Below are positions 1 to 5,221 of a stretch of DNA of 5,221 bases, in pieces (the stretch's first letter is position 1; each line of letters starts with the position of its first letter). The position numbers and the translations under genes were made by a program. The stretch comes from an uncultured Collinsella sp. (GTDB lineage: Bacteria > Actinomycetota > Coriobacteriia > Coriobacteriales > Coriobacteriaceae). The stretch is from assembly GCA_958453575.1 (NCBI GenBank), contig CAUDYH010000116.1:1-5221 (forward strand), in the 5' to 3' direction. The notes below the pieces were generated by a model. It saw nothing but the letters and a program-made list of their open reading frames with translations. It was not told the origin of the DNA and did no database searches.

Positions 1-224
1 AAATAGTGCGCATGCCCGGGCACGTCAACCAAGCCGACAAGCTTGCCGCTGGGAAGCTCGAGCTCGCCAAAGCCGAGCTCAGTGGTCATGCCTCGGCGCC
101 GTTCGACCTCCAGACGGTCGGGATTTTTGCCGGTCAGCGCCTCGATAAGGGCCGACTTTCCGTGGTCGACGTGTCCTGCTGTTCCAACGACAACGGGACA
201 CTCGACAAGCTCAAGCGCGGTCAT
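1..224 (-). CDS. selB: Selenocysteine-specific translation elongation factor SelB, N-terminal part (gene runs off the window)
   Basis: SelB is the EF-Tu-like GTPase that carries selenocysteinyl-tRNA to the ribosome at UGA codons marked by a SECIS element. Only the first 74 codons are present, but they hold the diagnostic GTPase motifs: the P-loop GHVDHGKS at residues 17-24, the switch I segment RGMTTELGF at 44-52, typical of SelB rather than EF-Tu, and the G3 motif DVPGH at 67-71. The ATG at 224-222 shares its A with the selA stop codon (TGATG), so translation is probably coupled to selA; only a weak purine-rich stretch lies upstream as a ribosome binding site. The C-terminal winged-helix domains that bind SECIS RNA would lie beyond base 1 and cannot be judged. 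A general EF-Tu or IF2 is unlikely given the motif spelling and the selA partner. Confidence 0.93.
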   Translation of the reverse strand, partial: MTALELVECPVVVGTAGHVDHGKSALIEALTGKNPDRLEVERRRGMTTELGFGELELPSGKLVGLVDVPGHAHY

Positions 225-1678
225 CAACGCAAACCCGCCCGCACGGCATCCACCAACGCAGACGCACACAGGTCAAGGTCGGTGTCGCGCAAAAGCGTGC
301 GAACGTCAAAAAGTACCTGGCCATGCTGCACGCGCGTCACGACCGGCGTATCGGGCTCCTGTACCATAGCGCGCTTTAGGCCATCGGCGGACAGGCACCC
401 ATCGGCGGGGCAAACGGCAACGCAAAAAGTTGGGAGCTCGACAGTCGGCAGCGAACCGCCGCCGGGAGCAGAGGCGCCCTCGACAACCTGCAGCTCCACC
501 GCCTCCTCGAACTGAGAGTCGCGAAGCTTGCGCAGCATGCGGTCATGCAGGCGCTTGGCCTGACGCTCGAGCGGAGCCGGCGCAGCGGAAAGCATGTTGA
601 GCACCGGGATCTCACGATGTGCCGTATCGGGACCGGCCACATACAGACGCAGGGTGGCCTCGAGCGCCGCGAGCGTGAGCTTACCGGGGCGAAGCGCGCG
701 CATAAGCGGATGAGAGGCGCAGGCGGCAATTGCCTGGGCGCTGCCGAGAATAATGCCTGCCTGCGAGGCGCCGAGCAGCTTGTCACCCGAGCACGAGACG
801 ACGTCAACGCCGGCGCAAAGCGAGGCGGACGTGGGCTTCTCCCCCGCATCGGCGAGCACCCCGTCTGCAAGCAAAGCGCCCGAGCCCTGATCCTCGTACA
901 GCAACAGCCCGTGCTCATGCGCCAGCGCAGAAAGCTCCGCCACGGAAACCTCCTCGTGGAAGCCCTCGATACGGTAGTTGGAAGGATGGACTTTGAGGAT
1001 CATCGCCGTGTTGGGCGTAATGGCGCTTCGATAATCGTCCAGATGCGTGCGGTTGGTGGAGCCCACCTCGACAAGCTTGGCACCCGAAGCCGCCATGATG
1101 TCGGGGATGCGGAAGCTGCCGCCCACCTCGACAAGCTCGCCGCGGCTCACGATGACCTCTTTGCCGAAGGCATGCGCGGCAAGCACCAACAGCACCGCGG
1201 CGGCATTGTTGTTGACAACTAAGGCGTCCTGCGCCCCCGTGAGCGTGCGCAGCAGACGCGCGGCATGCTCTTTTCGGCCCCCGCGAGCGCAGGTTGAGAC
1301 GTCATACTCAAGCGTGCTGTAGCCTCGGGCGACATCGGTCACCGCCTGCACCGCCGCGGGAGCGAGCGGAGCGCGGCCCAGATTGGTGTGAATCACAACG
1401 CCCGTCGCGTTGACGGCAGGGCGCAGGGTCGGCAGCGACAGGCGATGGGTCCGCTGCTCAATTGCCAAGGCGAGCTCGCGCTTGTTCCTTGCAGGGGCGC
1501 CGGAGCGAATCGCCGCGCGCTCGGCATCGAGCTCGGCGTCAATCGCCTCGCGTACCATCGTGTCGCCTGCATCGCCAGCAGCCTTCATGACCGGCCACTC
1601 GGCAAGCAGCTCGTGAACGGCGGGAATGGAACGCAGGCGGCCGCGCACCTCGGCAGACATGGATTCGCAGTCGCTCAT
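224..1678 (-). CDS. selA: L-seryl-tRNA(Sec) selenium transferase SelA
   Basis: SelA is a PLP enzyme that converts Ser-tRNA(Sec) to Sec-tRNA(Sec) using selenophosphate. The 484-residue product is close to the roughly 460-residue E. coli protein and shows family blocks in order: [20 protein letters not shown] (about 86-105), the [10 protein letters not shown] block (about 155-164), [16 protein letters not shown] (about 178-193), the STNRTH segment (about 207-212), the ED-GSG PLP-pocket segment near 262-267 and SGDKLLG around Lys300, the predicted Schiff-base lysine. The motif continues ASQAG where E. coli has GPQAG. I chose the ATG at 1678 because GAAAGG lies 6 bases upstream; an in-frame ATG at 1729 would add 17 residues but has no visible Shine-Dalgarno. 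The stop overlaps the selB start by one base. No clear promoter is seen upstream; the 1757-1841 inverted repeat separates it from the formate-channel gene. selD and selC are not in the window. Confidence 0.96.
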   Translation of the reverse strand: MSDCESMSAEVRGRLRSIPAVHELLAEWPVMKAAGDAGDTMVREAIDAELDAERAAIRSGAPARNKRELALAIEQRTHRLSLPTLRPAVNATGVVIHTNLGRAPLAPAAVQAVTDVARGYSTLEYDVSTCARGGRKEHAARLLRTLTGAQDALVVNNNAAAVLLVLAAHAFGKEVIVSRGELVEVGGSFRIPDIMAASGAKLVEVGSTNRTHLDDYRSAITPNTAMILKVHPSNYRIEGFHEEVSVAELSALAHEHGLLLYEDQGSGALLADGVLADAGEKPTSASLCAGVDVVSCSGDKLLGASQAGIILGSAQAIAACASHPLMRALRPGKLTLAALEATLRLYVAGPDTAHREIPVLNMLSAAPAPLERQAKRLHDRMLRKLRDSQFEEAVELQVVEGASAPGGGSLPTVELPTFCVAVCPADGCLSADGLKRAMVQEPDTPVVTRVQHGQVLFDVRTLLRDTDLDLCASALVDAVRAGLR

Positions 1679-1684
1679 GAAAAG

Positions 1685-1690
1685 CCTTTC
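1685..1690 (-). promoter_or_regulatory. selA ribosome binding site
   Basis: The minus strand reads GAAAGG here, followed by six bases and then the ATG at 1678-1676. This decides the selA start in favour of the shorter reading frame over the in-frame ATG at 1729-1727, which lacks a purine-rich tract upstream. Confidence 0.65.
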
Positions 1691-1756
1691 GACATGTTCA
1701 ATAAAAAGCTGGTCCCCCGCGATCGTCATCGGGCAAATAAATACCGGCGCGCACGC

Positions 1757-1841
1757 AAAAGGGACAGGTCCATTATGGCAGCTCGTGACAAGACGTCGAA
1801 GCGCCTCGTCTAAAACCTGCCAAAATAAACCTGTCCCTTTT
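1757..1841. repeat. 85-bp inverted-repeat element with nested stem (possible MITE/REP-like element and/or terminator)
   Basis: The arms 1757-1781 and 1817-1841 are inverted copies matching at 22 of 25 positions; the outer 13 (AAAAGGGACAGGT / ACCTGTCCCTTTT) are perfect. Two of the three mismatches become G-U pairs when the minus strand is transcribed, leaving one U-U, whereas the plus-strand RNA has three real mismatches. Inside the 35-base centre a second small stem pairs 1791-1795 (AGACG) with 1807-1811 (CGTCT). Each arm ends in a run of T, so the structure could terminate transcripts from either side. It sits between the FNT channel stop and the selA start. The A-run/GGGACAG terminus resembles dispersed palindromic repeats linked to Y1 (RAYT/IS200-like) transposases in some genomes, but that resemblance is from memory. 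No transposase gene is nearby. Confidence 0.8.
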
Positions 1842-1864
1842 TGGTCGGTTATGGCTTGGTGGCT

Positions 1865-2701
1865 TTAGGCCTCCTTATTGGCGTAGATAAACCAGTAGCC
1901 CAGCGCCACGATCAGGGCGCCACCCACGATATTGCCCAGCGTGGCGACCGTAAGGTTGAGCGCCAACCCGGCAGCGTTGAGGGCATCGGCGCCAGCGACA
2001 TCGGCTCCATAGCCGCAGGAGTGCATCAAAATGCCCATGGGCAAAAAGTACATGTTGGCAACGCAGTGCTCAAAACCGCAGGCTACAAAGGCAGCGATGG
2101 GCAGCAAAATGCCCACGACCTTGTCGACCACGGTCTTGCCGGCAGTGCCGATCCATACGGCCAGACACACAAAGATGTTGCACAGAATGCCGCGGAAGAA
2201 GATGGTAACGGCGCCGATCGTAACCTTACCGGCGGCGACACTCACCATGGTGTTGGCGACGGCCTCGCCGTTGAGTTTGTAAATGGCTGCCATGTAAATC
2301 AAAAAGACAACGAACAGGGCGCCGGCAAAGTTGCCGATCCACACAATAGCCCAAGCCTTGAGCATCTGGACGAGCGTGATCTTTTTGCTCTTAAGCGCGC
2401 AGACCATAAGCGAGTTGCCGGTAAACAGTTCCGCGCCGCAAATGAGCACGAGCACCAGTCCCAGGCAAAAAGCAAGACCGCCCACGAAGCGCTGGGCGCC
2501 CCAGCCAAGCGTGGGATCGCTCAGAAAGACCGTGAAGAACAGGCCGCCGAAGGCGATGAACGCGCCGGCGAACATGGCGAGCAAAAAGGCCTTCGAGACC
2601 GGCAGGTTGGCCTTGGTAACGCCTGCGGCCTCGGTCTTCGCCTCGATCGCGGCGGGCGCCAGGCAATCGGAGGTGGGGTATTCTGCCTTGCTCTGTGCCA
2701 T
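1865..2701 (-). CDS. Formate/nitrite transporter (FNT) family channel, probably formate channel FocA
   Basis: FNT proteins are pentameric inner-membrane channels that move formate, nitrite or related small anions. The 278-residue protein has the family length and features: a charged N-terminal segment of about 35 residues, then six hydrophobic segments (roughly 36-60, 71-90, 112-140, 160-184, 195-225, 247-273). AGAFIAFGG lies at 45-53, the omega-loop ELFTGN at 91-96, and the signature GFEH at 209-212 followed by CVANMYFLPMG, where His212 corresponds to the conserved gating His209 of E. coli FocA. I start at the ATG at 2701, with GAAAGAAG eight bases upstream; the frame stays open to 2989, but that extension reads through repeat DNA and the membrane protein begins at this Met. 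Proximity to selA/selB suggests formate, as substrate for a selenocysteine formate dehydrogenase; nitrite or hydrosulfide cannot be excluded from sequence alone. Confidence 0.93.
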   Translation of the reverse strand: MAQSKAEYPTSDCLAPAAIEAKTEAAGVTKANLPVSKAFLLAMFAGAFIAFGGLFFTVFLSDPTLGWGAQRFVGGLAFCLGLVLVLICGAELFTGNSLMVCALKSKKITLVQMLKAWAIVWIGNFAGALFVVFLIYMAAIYKLNGEAVANTMVSVAAGKVTIGAVTIFFRGILCNIFVCLAVWIGTAGKTVVDKVVGILLPIAAFVACGFEHCVANMYFLPMGILMHSCGYGADVAGADALNAAGLALNLTVATLGNIVGGALIVALGYWFIYANKEA

Positions 2702-2787
2702 GGAAATCACTTCTTTCTTACGATTCGGGACAAACGCTCCTGGTTCATTTGCCCCGCGAGGTCGGACGGTATAAAAATAAACGCGAG

Positions 2788-2804
2788 CCAAATTAGCATA
2801 TTGG
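2788..2804. promoter_or_regulatory. Imperfect dyad at the predicted start of the FNT transcript (possible operator)
   Basis: CCAAATTAGCATATTGG is a 17-base imperfect palindrome with CCAA/TTGG ends. It lies just downstream of the -10 hexamer at 2811-2816, so it would cover the transcription start, a common position for a repressor site. The dyad is weak and matches no regulator site I recognise. Confidence 0.25.
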
Positions 2805-2810
2805 CCTGCG

Positions 2811-2839
2811 ATTATATAGCTTGGAGCGGGCGACGGGAA
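2811..2839 (-). promoter_or_regulatory. Candidate promoter of the FNT channel gene
   Basis: The minus strand has a perfect TATAAT at 2816-2811. Seventeen bases upstream is TTCCCG (2839-2834), a poor -35 match, so the promoter would be weak or activator-dependent. The start would fall near 2804, giving a leader of about 100 bases before the ATG at 2701. The -35 position lies inside the tRNA-Gly-derived end of the repeat element at 2822-2948. Confidence 0.5.
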
Positions 2840-2948
2840 GTCCAAGGATTTGCTTCGCTGCGGGCCTTCGGCCCTTGCGTGCTGCGCTGGAAAATGCTCA
2901 CGCATTTTCTCAGCTCCGCACCCTGGCGGGTTCGATTCCCGTCGCCCG
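2822..2948. repeat. Structured non-coding repeat bounded by copies of the tRNA-Gly 3' end
   Basis: Positions 2822-2839 (TGGAGCGGGCGACGGGAA) are an exact 18-base direct copy of 3010-3027, the CCA end, acceptor strand and part of the T arm of the neighbouring tRNA-Gly. Positions 2926-2948 are an exact 23-base inverted copy of 3015-3037 of the same tRNA. The two ends therefore form a 13-base terminal inverted repeat (2827-2839 with 2936-2948). Between them are two hairpins: GGGCC-TTC-GGCCC at 2862-2874, and a 12-bp stem at 2886-2914 (GCTG plus GAAAATGC, loop TCAC, GCATTTTC, one bulged T, CAGC), framed by GTGC 2879-2882 and GCAC 2918-2921. No protein is supported; open frames across it are translations of tRNA-like DNA. 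It may be a small mobile repeat, an attachment-site remnant at the tRNA or a structured read-through RNA. Confidence 0.75.
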
Positions 2949-3009
2949 GCGCGTAAACGAAAACAGCTCTGATCCCCAAAGGAAACCAAAGCCGTTAAAA
3001 CAATTCTTA

Positions 3010-3083
3010 TGGAGCGGGCGACGGGAATCGAACCCGCGTCATCAGCTTGGAAGGCTGGGGTTCTACCATTGAACTACGCCCGC
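3010..3083 (-). tRNA. tRNA-Gly (anticodon TCC)
   Basis: The 74-base minus-strand sequence folds as a standard cloverleaf: acceptor GCGGGCG/CGCCCGC, D arm with GTTCAATGGTAGAAC, anticodon loop CTTCCAA with anticodon TCC at 3051-3049, T arm with GTTCGATTC, discriminator U and an encoded CCA ending at 3010. It decodes GGA/GGG glycine codons. It follows tRNA-Pro after 6 bases and is probably cotranscribed with it. No T-rich hairpin terminator follows it closely. Its 3' part is duplicated in the spacer downstream (2822-2839 direct, 2926-2948 inverted). Confidence 0.97.
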
Positions 3084-3089
3084 AAGATA

Positions 3090-3166
3090 TGGTCGGGACG
3101 ACAGGATTCGAACCTGCGACATCCTGCTCCCAAAGCAGGCGCGCTACCAAACTGCGCCACGTCCCG
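3090..3166 (-). tRNA. tRNA-Pro (anticodon TGG)
   Basis: The 77-base minus-strand sequence folds as a cloverleaf: acceptor CGGGACG/CGTCCCG, D arm GCGCAGTTTGGTAGCGC, anticodon stem CCTGC/GCAGG with loop TTTGGGA and anticodon TGG at 3132-3130, T arm CAGG-TTCGAAT-CCTG, discriminator A and an encoded CCA ending at 3090. It is the first gene of a two-tRNA unit, and a strong promoter lies about 50 bases upstream. Confidence 0.97.
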
Positions 3167-3217
3167 AAGGTGTTGAGCAGCTAAGGTCTAAACCTTGCGT
3201 GTCCCAAAGCGAAGGAA

Positions 3218-3246
3218 ATTATAGGTGAGACTCCCCGCCTGTGCAA
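3218..3246 (-). promoter_or_regulatory. Strong sigma70-type promoter of the tRNA-Pro/tRNA-Gly unit
   Basis: The minus strand carries TTGCAC (3246-3241), exactly 17 bases, then a perfect TATAAT (3223-3218). The start would be near 3211, giving a leader of about 45 bases before tRNA-Pro. The leader contains a small hairpin, AAGGT (3183-3187) with ACCTT (3192-3196), probably removed during 5' processing. The -35 hexamer begins only 12 bases after the brnQ stop codon, and no terminator separates the two. Confidence 0.85.
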
Positions 3247-3257
3247 GCGACGATACC

Positions 3258-4616
3258 CTAGCTCCTCGAATGTGCGACAAACCGGCTATGGAGCAGACCG
3301 ATCACAAAGGCAACCACGGCAACCGGTGCCCACGCAGCGCCGATATCTGCCAGCGGCAACGCATCGAACGGTAGCCACGCGCCCGCAAAGAACGCATCGC
3401 GGACCGAAGTGATTACGCTCTGCACCGCGACAACGCCGCCGACCCAGACCCAAACCTGCGGATGTGCGTCGCAAAAGCCGTGCACCAGGCCCATCAGCAC
3501 CAGCACAATGGCAACGGGATACAAGGCGTTGAGCATGGGCACCGAGAACATAAGGATCACGTCGAGGCCCACGTTGGAAAGCACGCACGAAAATGCGGCG
3601 AACACAAAGGCGAGAACCGCAAAAGGACGGCGCATGGCCTCCTCGGAAGCCTCCGCTCCCCCTTCGACCACATACGTCTCGCAGAAGTAACGCGAGCAGC
3701 AGCTGATAAGGCCGATGCACACGTTCATGCAGGCGAGGAAAAAGATCGCAAAGACCACGACCGTGCCGGCAAGACCAAAATGCATAGAGGCCGAACGCGC
3801 AAGGATAGCGGCGCCGTTGGTAGCGTCGGGCATCACGGTGCCGAGCTGCATACCGGCAAGGCCCAAGCCGCAGTAGATGATGGCCATGAGCACGCCGGCG
3901 ATAACACCAGAGCGCGAAATCTCGAAGGCCACACGCTTGTCATCGGTAACACCCAGCTCATGAATGGTCTCGGCGATGATGATGCCAAAGGCGAGCGACG
4001 CGAGCAGGTCCATGGTCTGATAGCCGGTCAAAAAGCCCTGCACGGCAGCACCGGCATTATAGGGAGCCTGTGGCGCGGCAGCGGGACCCAGCGGCGAGAC
4101 CACGGCAGCGCCCACGACCAATACGATAAGGGCGATGAGCGCGGGGCCCGTAATGCGGCCGAGTACGCGCGTGATGACGCCGGGACGCAGCGTGAGCGCA
4201 AATGCGACGATAAAGAACCCGACGGCAAACACCAGGCGAGCCGTGGCAAGCGAGACGCCCTCGGGCAGCAGCGGCACCAGCATCTCGAAGGCCGTGGAGC
4301 TCGTGCGCGGAATGGCCAGGCACGGGCCGATAGCCAGATACACCGCCGCGACAAAGAACTCGCCAAATTTGGGGTGCACGCGGCCGGCAAGCTCGCGCGC
4401 CGTTCCGGCAAGTGCCACGGCGATAAAGCCCATAACGGGCAAGCCGATGGCGGCGATGAGAAAGCCAAGCATGGCGACCGGCGTGGCAGAACCTGCCTGC
4501 AGCGCCAGCAGCGGCGGAATAATGAGGTTGCCGGCGCCAAAGAGCATCGAGAACAGGGCGATACCGACGGTAACGACATGGTCGGAGCGCAGGCCGCGCG
4601 GCGCGGATGAGGCCAT
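3258..4616 (-). CDS. brnQ: Branched-chain amino acid transport system II carrier protein (BrnQ/LIVCS family)
   Basis: BrnQ proteins are inner-membrane carriers that import leucine, isoleucine and valine with a cation (Na+ or H+). The 452-residue product has the usual family length and is hydrophobic throughout, consistent with about twelve membrane segments. Family hallmarks near the N-terminus are FGAGNLIIPP (26-35), GFLIAAIGLPVMG (51-63) and the YLAIGP...IPRTSSTAFE block (93-111), all close to E. coli BrnQ. The ATG at 4616 is preceded by AAAGGTGG, a good ribosome binding site about four bases away. A terminator at 4640-4669 isolates it from the upstream desulfurase-like gene, leaving only 23 bases before the start codon, so its own promoter probably overlaps the terminator. 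It appears monocistronic, although read-through into the tRNA unit is possible. Exact substrate preference and coupling ion cannot be read from the sequence. Confidence 0.95.
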   Translation of the reverse strand: MASSAPRGLRSDHVVTVGIALFSMLFGAGNLIIPPLLALQAGSATPVAMLGFLIAAIGLPVMGFIAVALAGTARELAGRVHPKFGEFFVAAVYLAIGPCLAIPRTSSTAFEMLVPLLPEGVSLATARLVFAVGFFIVAFALTLRPGVITRVLGRITGPALIALIVLVVGAAVVSPLGPAAAPQAPYNAGAAVQGFLTGYQTMDLLASLAFGIIIAETIHELGVTDDKRVAFEISRSGVIAGVLMAIIYCGLGLAGMQLGTVMPDATNGAAILARSASMHFGLAGTVVVFAIFFLACMNVCIGLISCCSRYFCETYVVEGGAEASEEAMRRPFAVLAFVFAAFSCVLSNVGLDVILMFSVPMLNALYPVAIVLVLMGLVHGFCDAHPQVWVWVGGVVAVQSVITSVRDAFFAGAWLPFDALPLADIGAAWAPVAVVAFVIGLLHSRFVAHSRS

Positions 4617-4639
4617 GGGACCACCTTTCGGGTCGAAAC

Positions 4640-4669
4640 AAAAACGGGACGGGCAAAAGGCCCATCCCG
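4640..4669 (-). terminator. Rho-independent terminator of the desulfurase-like gene
   Basis: On the minus strand CGGGATGGGC (4669-4660), loop CTTTT (4659-4655) and GCCCGTCCCG (4654-4645) form a 10-bp stem with one T-G wobble, followed by TTTTT (4644-4640). It starts 14 bases after the stop codon at 4684 and ends 23 bases before the brnQ ATG. Confidence 0.88.
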
Positions 4670-4671
4670 CA

Positions 4672-4677
4672 AGTATA
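4672..4677 (-). promoter_or_regulatory. Possible -10 element for brnQ, overlapping the upstream terminator
   Basis: The minus strand reads TATACT (4677-4672) inside GTATATAC. No convincing -35 hexamer lies at 16-18 bases. A start near 4665 would fall inside the first arm of the terminator hairpin. The call rests mainly on the lack of room for any promoter between the terminator and the brnQ start. Confidence 0.3.
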
Positions 4678-4683
4678 TACGCT

Positions 4684-5221
4684 TTAGTAAGCTAAATCGC
4701 GCAAAGCTTCAATCGCGGCGTCAACTTCCTCGTCCGTGTTGAAATACCCAAACGAGAAGCGAACGACACCCTGGCGCTCGGTCCCCAACGCGCGGTGCAT
4801 GAGCGGAGCGCAGTGAGCACCGGGGCGCGTCGCAATCCCCCACCCTTGCATGAGCGCATCCGAAATCTCGGCAGAATCGATATCGCCCACGTTGAGCGAG
4901 ACGATCGCCGAGCGTGTGGGCAGGTCAAACGCACCGTAGAGCTTAATCCCTGGAATCTCGCGTACACCGGCAAGGAAGCGATCAGCGAGCGCACGCTCGT
5001 GGGAAGCAATCGCCTCGACCCCACCCTGGGCCTCGATAAAGTCGAGGCCGGCAGAAAGGCCGGCGATACCGTGACCGTTGAGCGTGCCCGCCTCAAGGCG
5101 CGTGGGCCACTCCCGCGGCTGCAGCGCATCGAAGCTGTGCACGCCCGTGCCGCCCATGGCCCAAGGAGCCACGTCAATGCCCTCCGCCACGGCCAGGCCA
5201 CCCGTGCCTTGAGGTCCCATG
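4684..5221 (-). CDS. Class V aminotransferase / cysteine desulfurase family protein, C-terminal part (gene runs off the window)
   Basis: The visible 178 codons are the C-terminal part of a PLP-dependent fold-type I enzyme of the SufS/CsdB group, which removes sulfur (or selenium) from cysteine (selenocysteine). Landmarks counted from the Met at 5220 are GPQGTGGL (2-9), the GGTG turn (23-26), EAGTLN (43-48), the R-P-G-A-H-C loop with predicted catalytic Cys137 (132-137), and RFSFGYFNTDEEVD near the end (154-167). The spelling best fits the family I know as TIGR01977 (EF2568-like cysteine desulfurases) rather than housekeeping SufS or IscS. The Met at 5220 is internal: in this family the PLP lysine lies a few residues before GPQGTGG, hence outside the window. 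A terminator follows at 4640-4669. The selenium genes in the window make a selenide-supply role conceivable, but a plain sulfur-donating role is equally open. Confidence 0.88.
   Translation of the reverse strand, partial: MGPQGTGGLAVAEGIDVAPWAMGGTGVHSFDALQPREWPTRLEAGTLNGHGIAGLSAGLDFIEAQGGVEAIASHERALADRFLAGVREIPGIKLYGAFDLPTRSAIVSLNVGDIDSAEISDALMQGWGIATRPGAHCAPLMHRALGTERQGVVRFSFGYFNTDEEVDAAIEALRDLAY

Noticed and set aside
2822..2955. Possible selC (tRNA-Sec) on the plus strand, because a T-arm-like segment and a partner acceptor strand flank a structured middle next to selenium genes.
   Set aside because: The span between the pairing ends is 122 bases, too long for tRNA-Sec; there is no TCA anticodon loop and no D arm, and the tRNA-like ends are exact copies of tRNA-Gly.
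1841..2956. Plus-strand open frame of 371 codons opposite the FNT gene.
   Set aside because: It is antisense to a well-supported membrane protein, is highly hydrophilic and low in complexity, and runs into repeat DNA.
2702..2989. Extension of the FNT protein to an ATG at 2989, adding 96 residues.
   Set aside because: The added part is a translation of the repeat and spacer, including tRNA-like sequence that yields a familiar spurious RRESNP peptide; the family begins near the Met at 2701, which has a ribosome binding site.
2822..3027. attL/attR pair of an integrated island, given the 18-base direct repeat of the tRNA-Gly 3' end.
   Set aside because: Only 170 bases lie between the copies and there is no integrase or cargo; at most it is a remnant, so it is described as part of the repeat instead.
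2821..3072. Plus-strand open frame of 83 codons across the repeat and tRNA-Gly.
   Set aside because: It runs antisense through a real tRNA gene and the repeat, with no ribosome binding site or recognisable domain.
3462..4610. Long plus-strand open frame of 382 codons opposite brnQ.
   Set aside because: It is a composition-driven antisense shadow rich in His, Gly, Asp and Lys, with no domain; brnQ on the other strand is clear-cut.

Overview
The window is a gene-dense, GC-rich stretch in which every supported gene lies on the minus strand. In transcription order (high to low coordinates) it holds: the 3' part of a cysteine desulfurase-like PLP enzyme, a rho-independent terminator, a BrnQ-type branched-chain amino acid carrier, a tRNA-Pro/tRNA-Gly pair with its own promoter, a non-coding repeat-rich spacer, a formate/nitrite-family channel, a second inverted-repeat element, selA, and the first 74 codons of selB. 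The GC-rich codon usage, the tRNA genes with encoded CCA ends and the gene content suggest a host-associated anaerobic actinobacterium of the Coriobacteriia (Collinsella-like). That placement is inferred from general resemblance, not from any search.

Region by region: 1-1678 is the selenocysteine block, selA followed by selB with a one-base stop/start overlap, the core of the machinery that makes Sec-tRNA(Sec) and delivers it to the ribosome. 1757-1841 is an 85-bp near-perfect inverted repeat with a nested small stem. 1865-2701 is an FNT-family channel, most likely for formate; its place beside selA/selB fits an organism using a selenocysteine formate dehydrogenase, although no such enzyme is in the window. 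2702-3009 is a 308-base spacer without a protein gene. It carries the channel's likely promoter and an element whose two ends are copies of the 3' end of the neighbouring tRNA-Gly, one direct and one inverted. 3010-3166 is the tRNA pair, with a near-consensus promoter at 3218-3246. 3258-4616 is brnQ. 4640-4669 is a strong terminator between brnQ and the upstream desulfurase-like gene (4684 to the window end).

Functionally, the selenium genes and the formate channel suggest anaerobic formate metabolism. The desulfurase-like enzyme could supply sulfur or selenium, but its link to SelA/SelB is only proximity. No complete undescribed system is evident. The least ordinary signals are the two structured non-coding elements, especially the tRNA-Gly-derived repeat, whose inverted copy is perfectly complementary over 23 bases to the 3' part of the tRNA-Gly transcribed just upstream.
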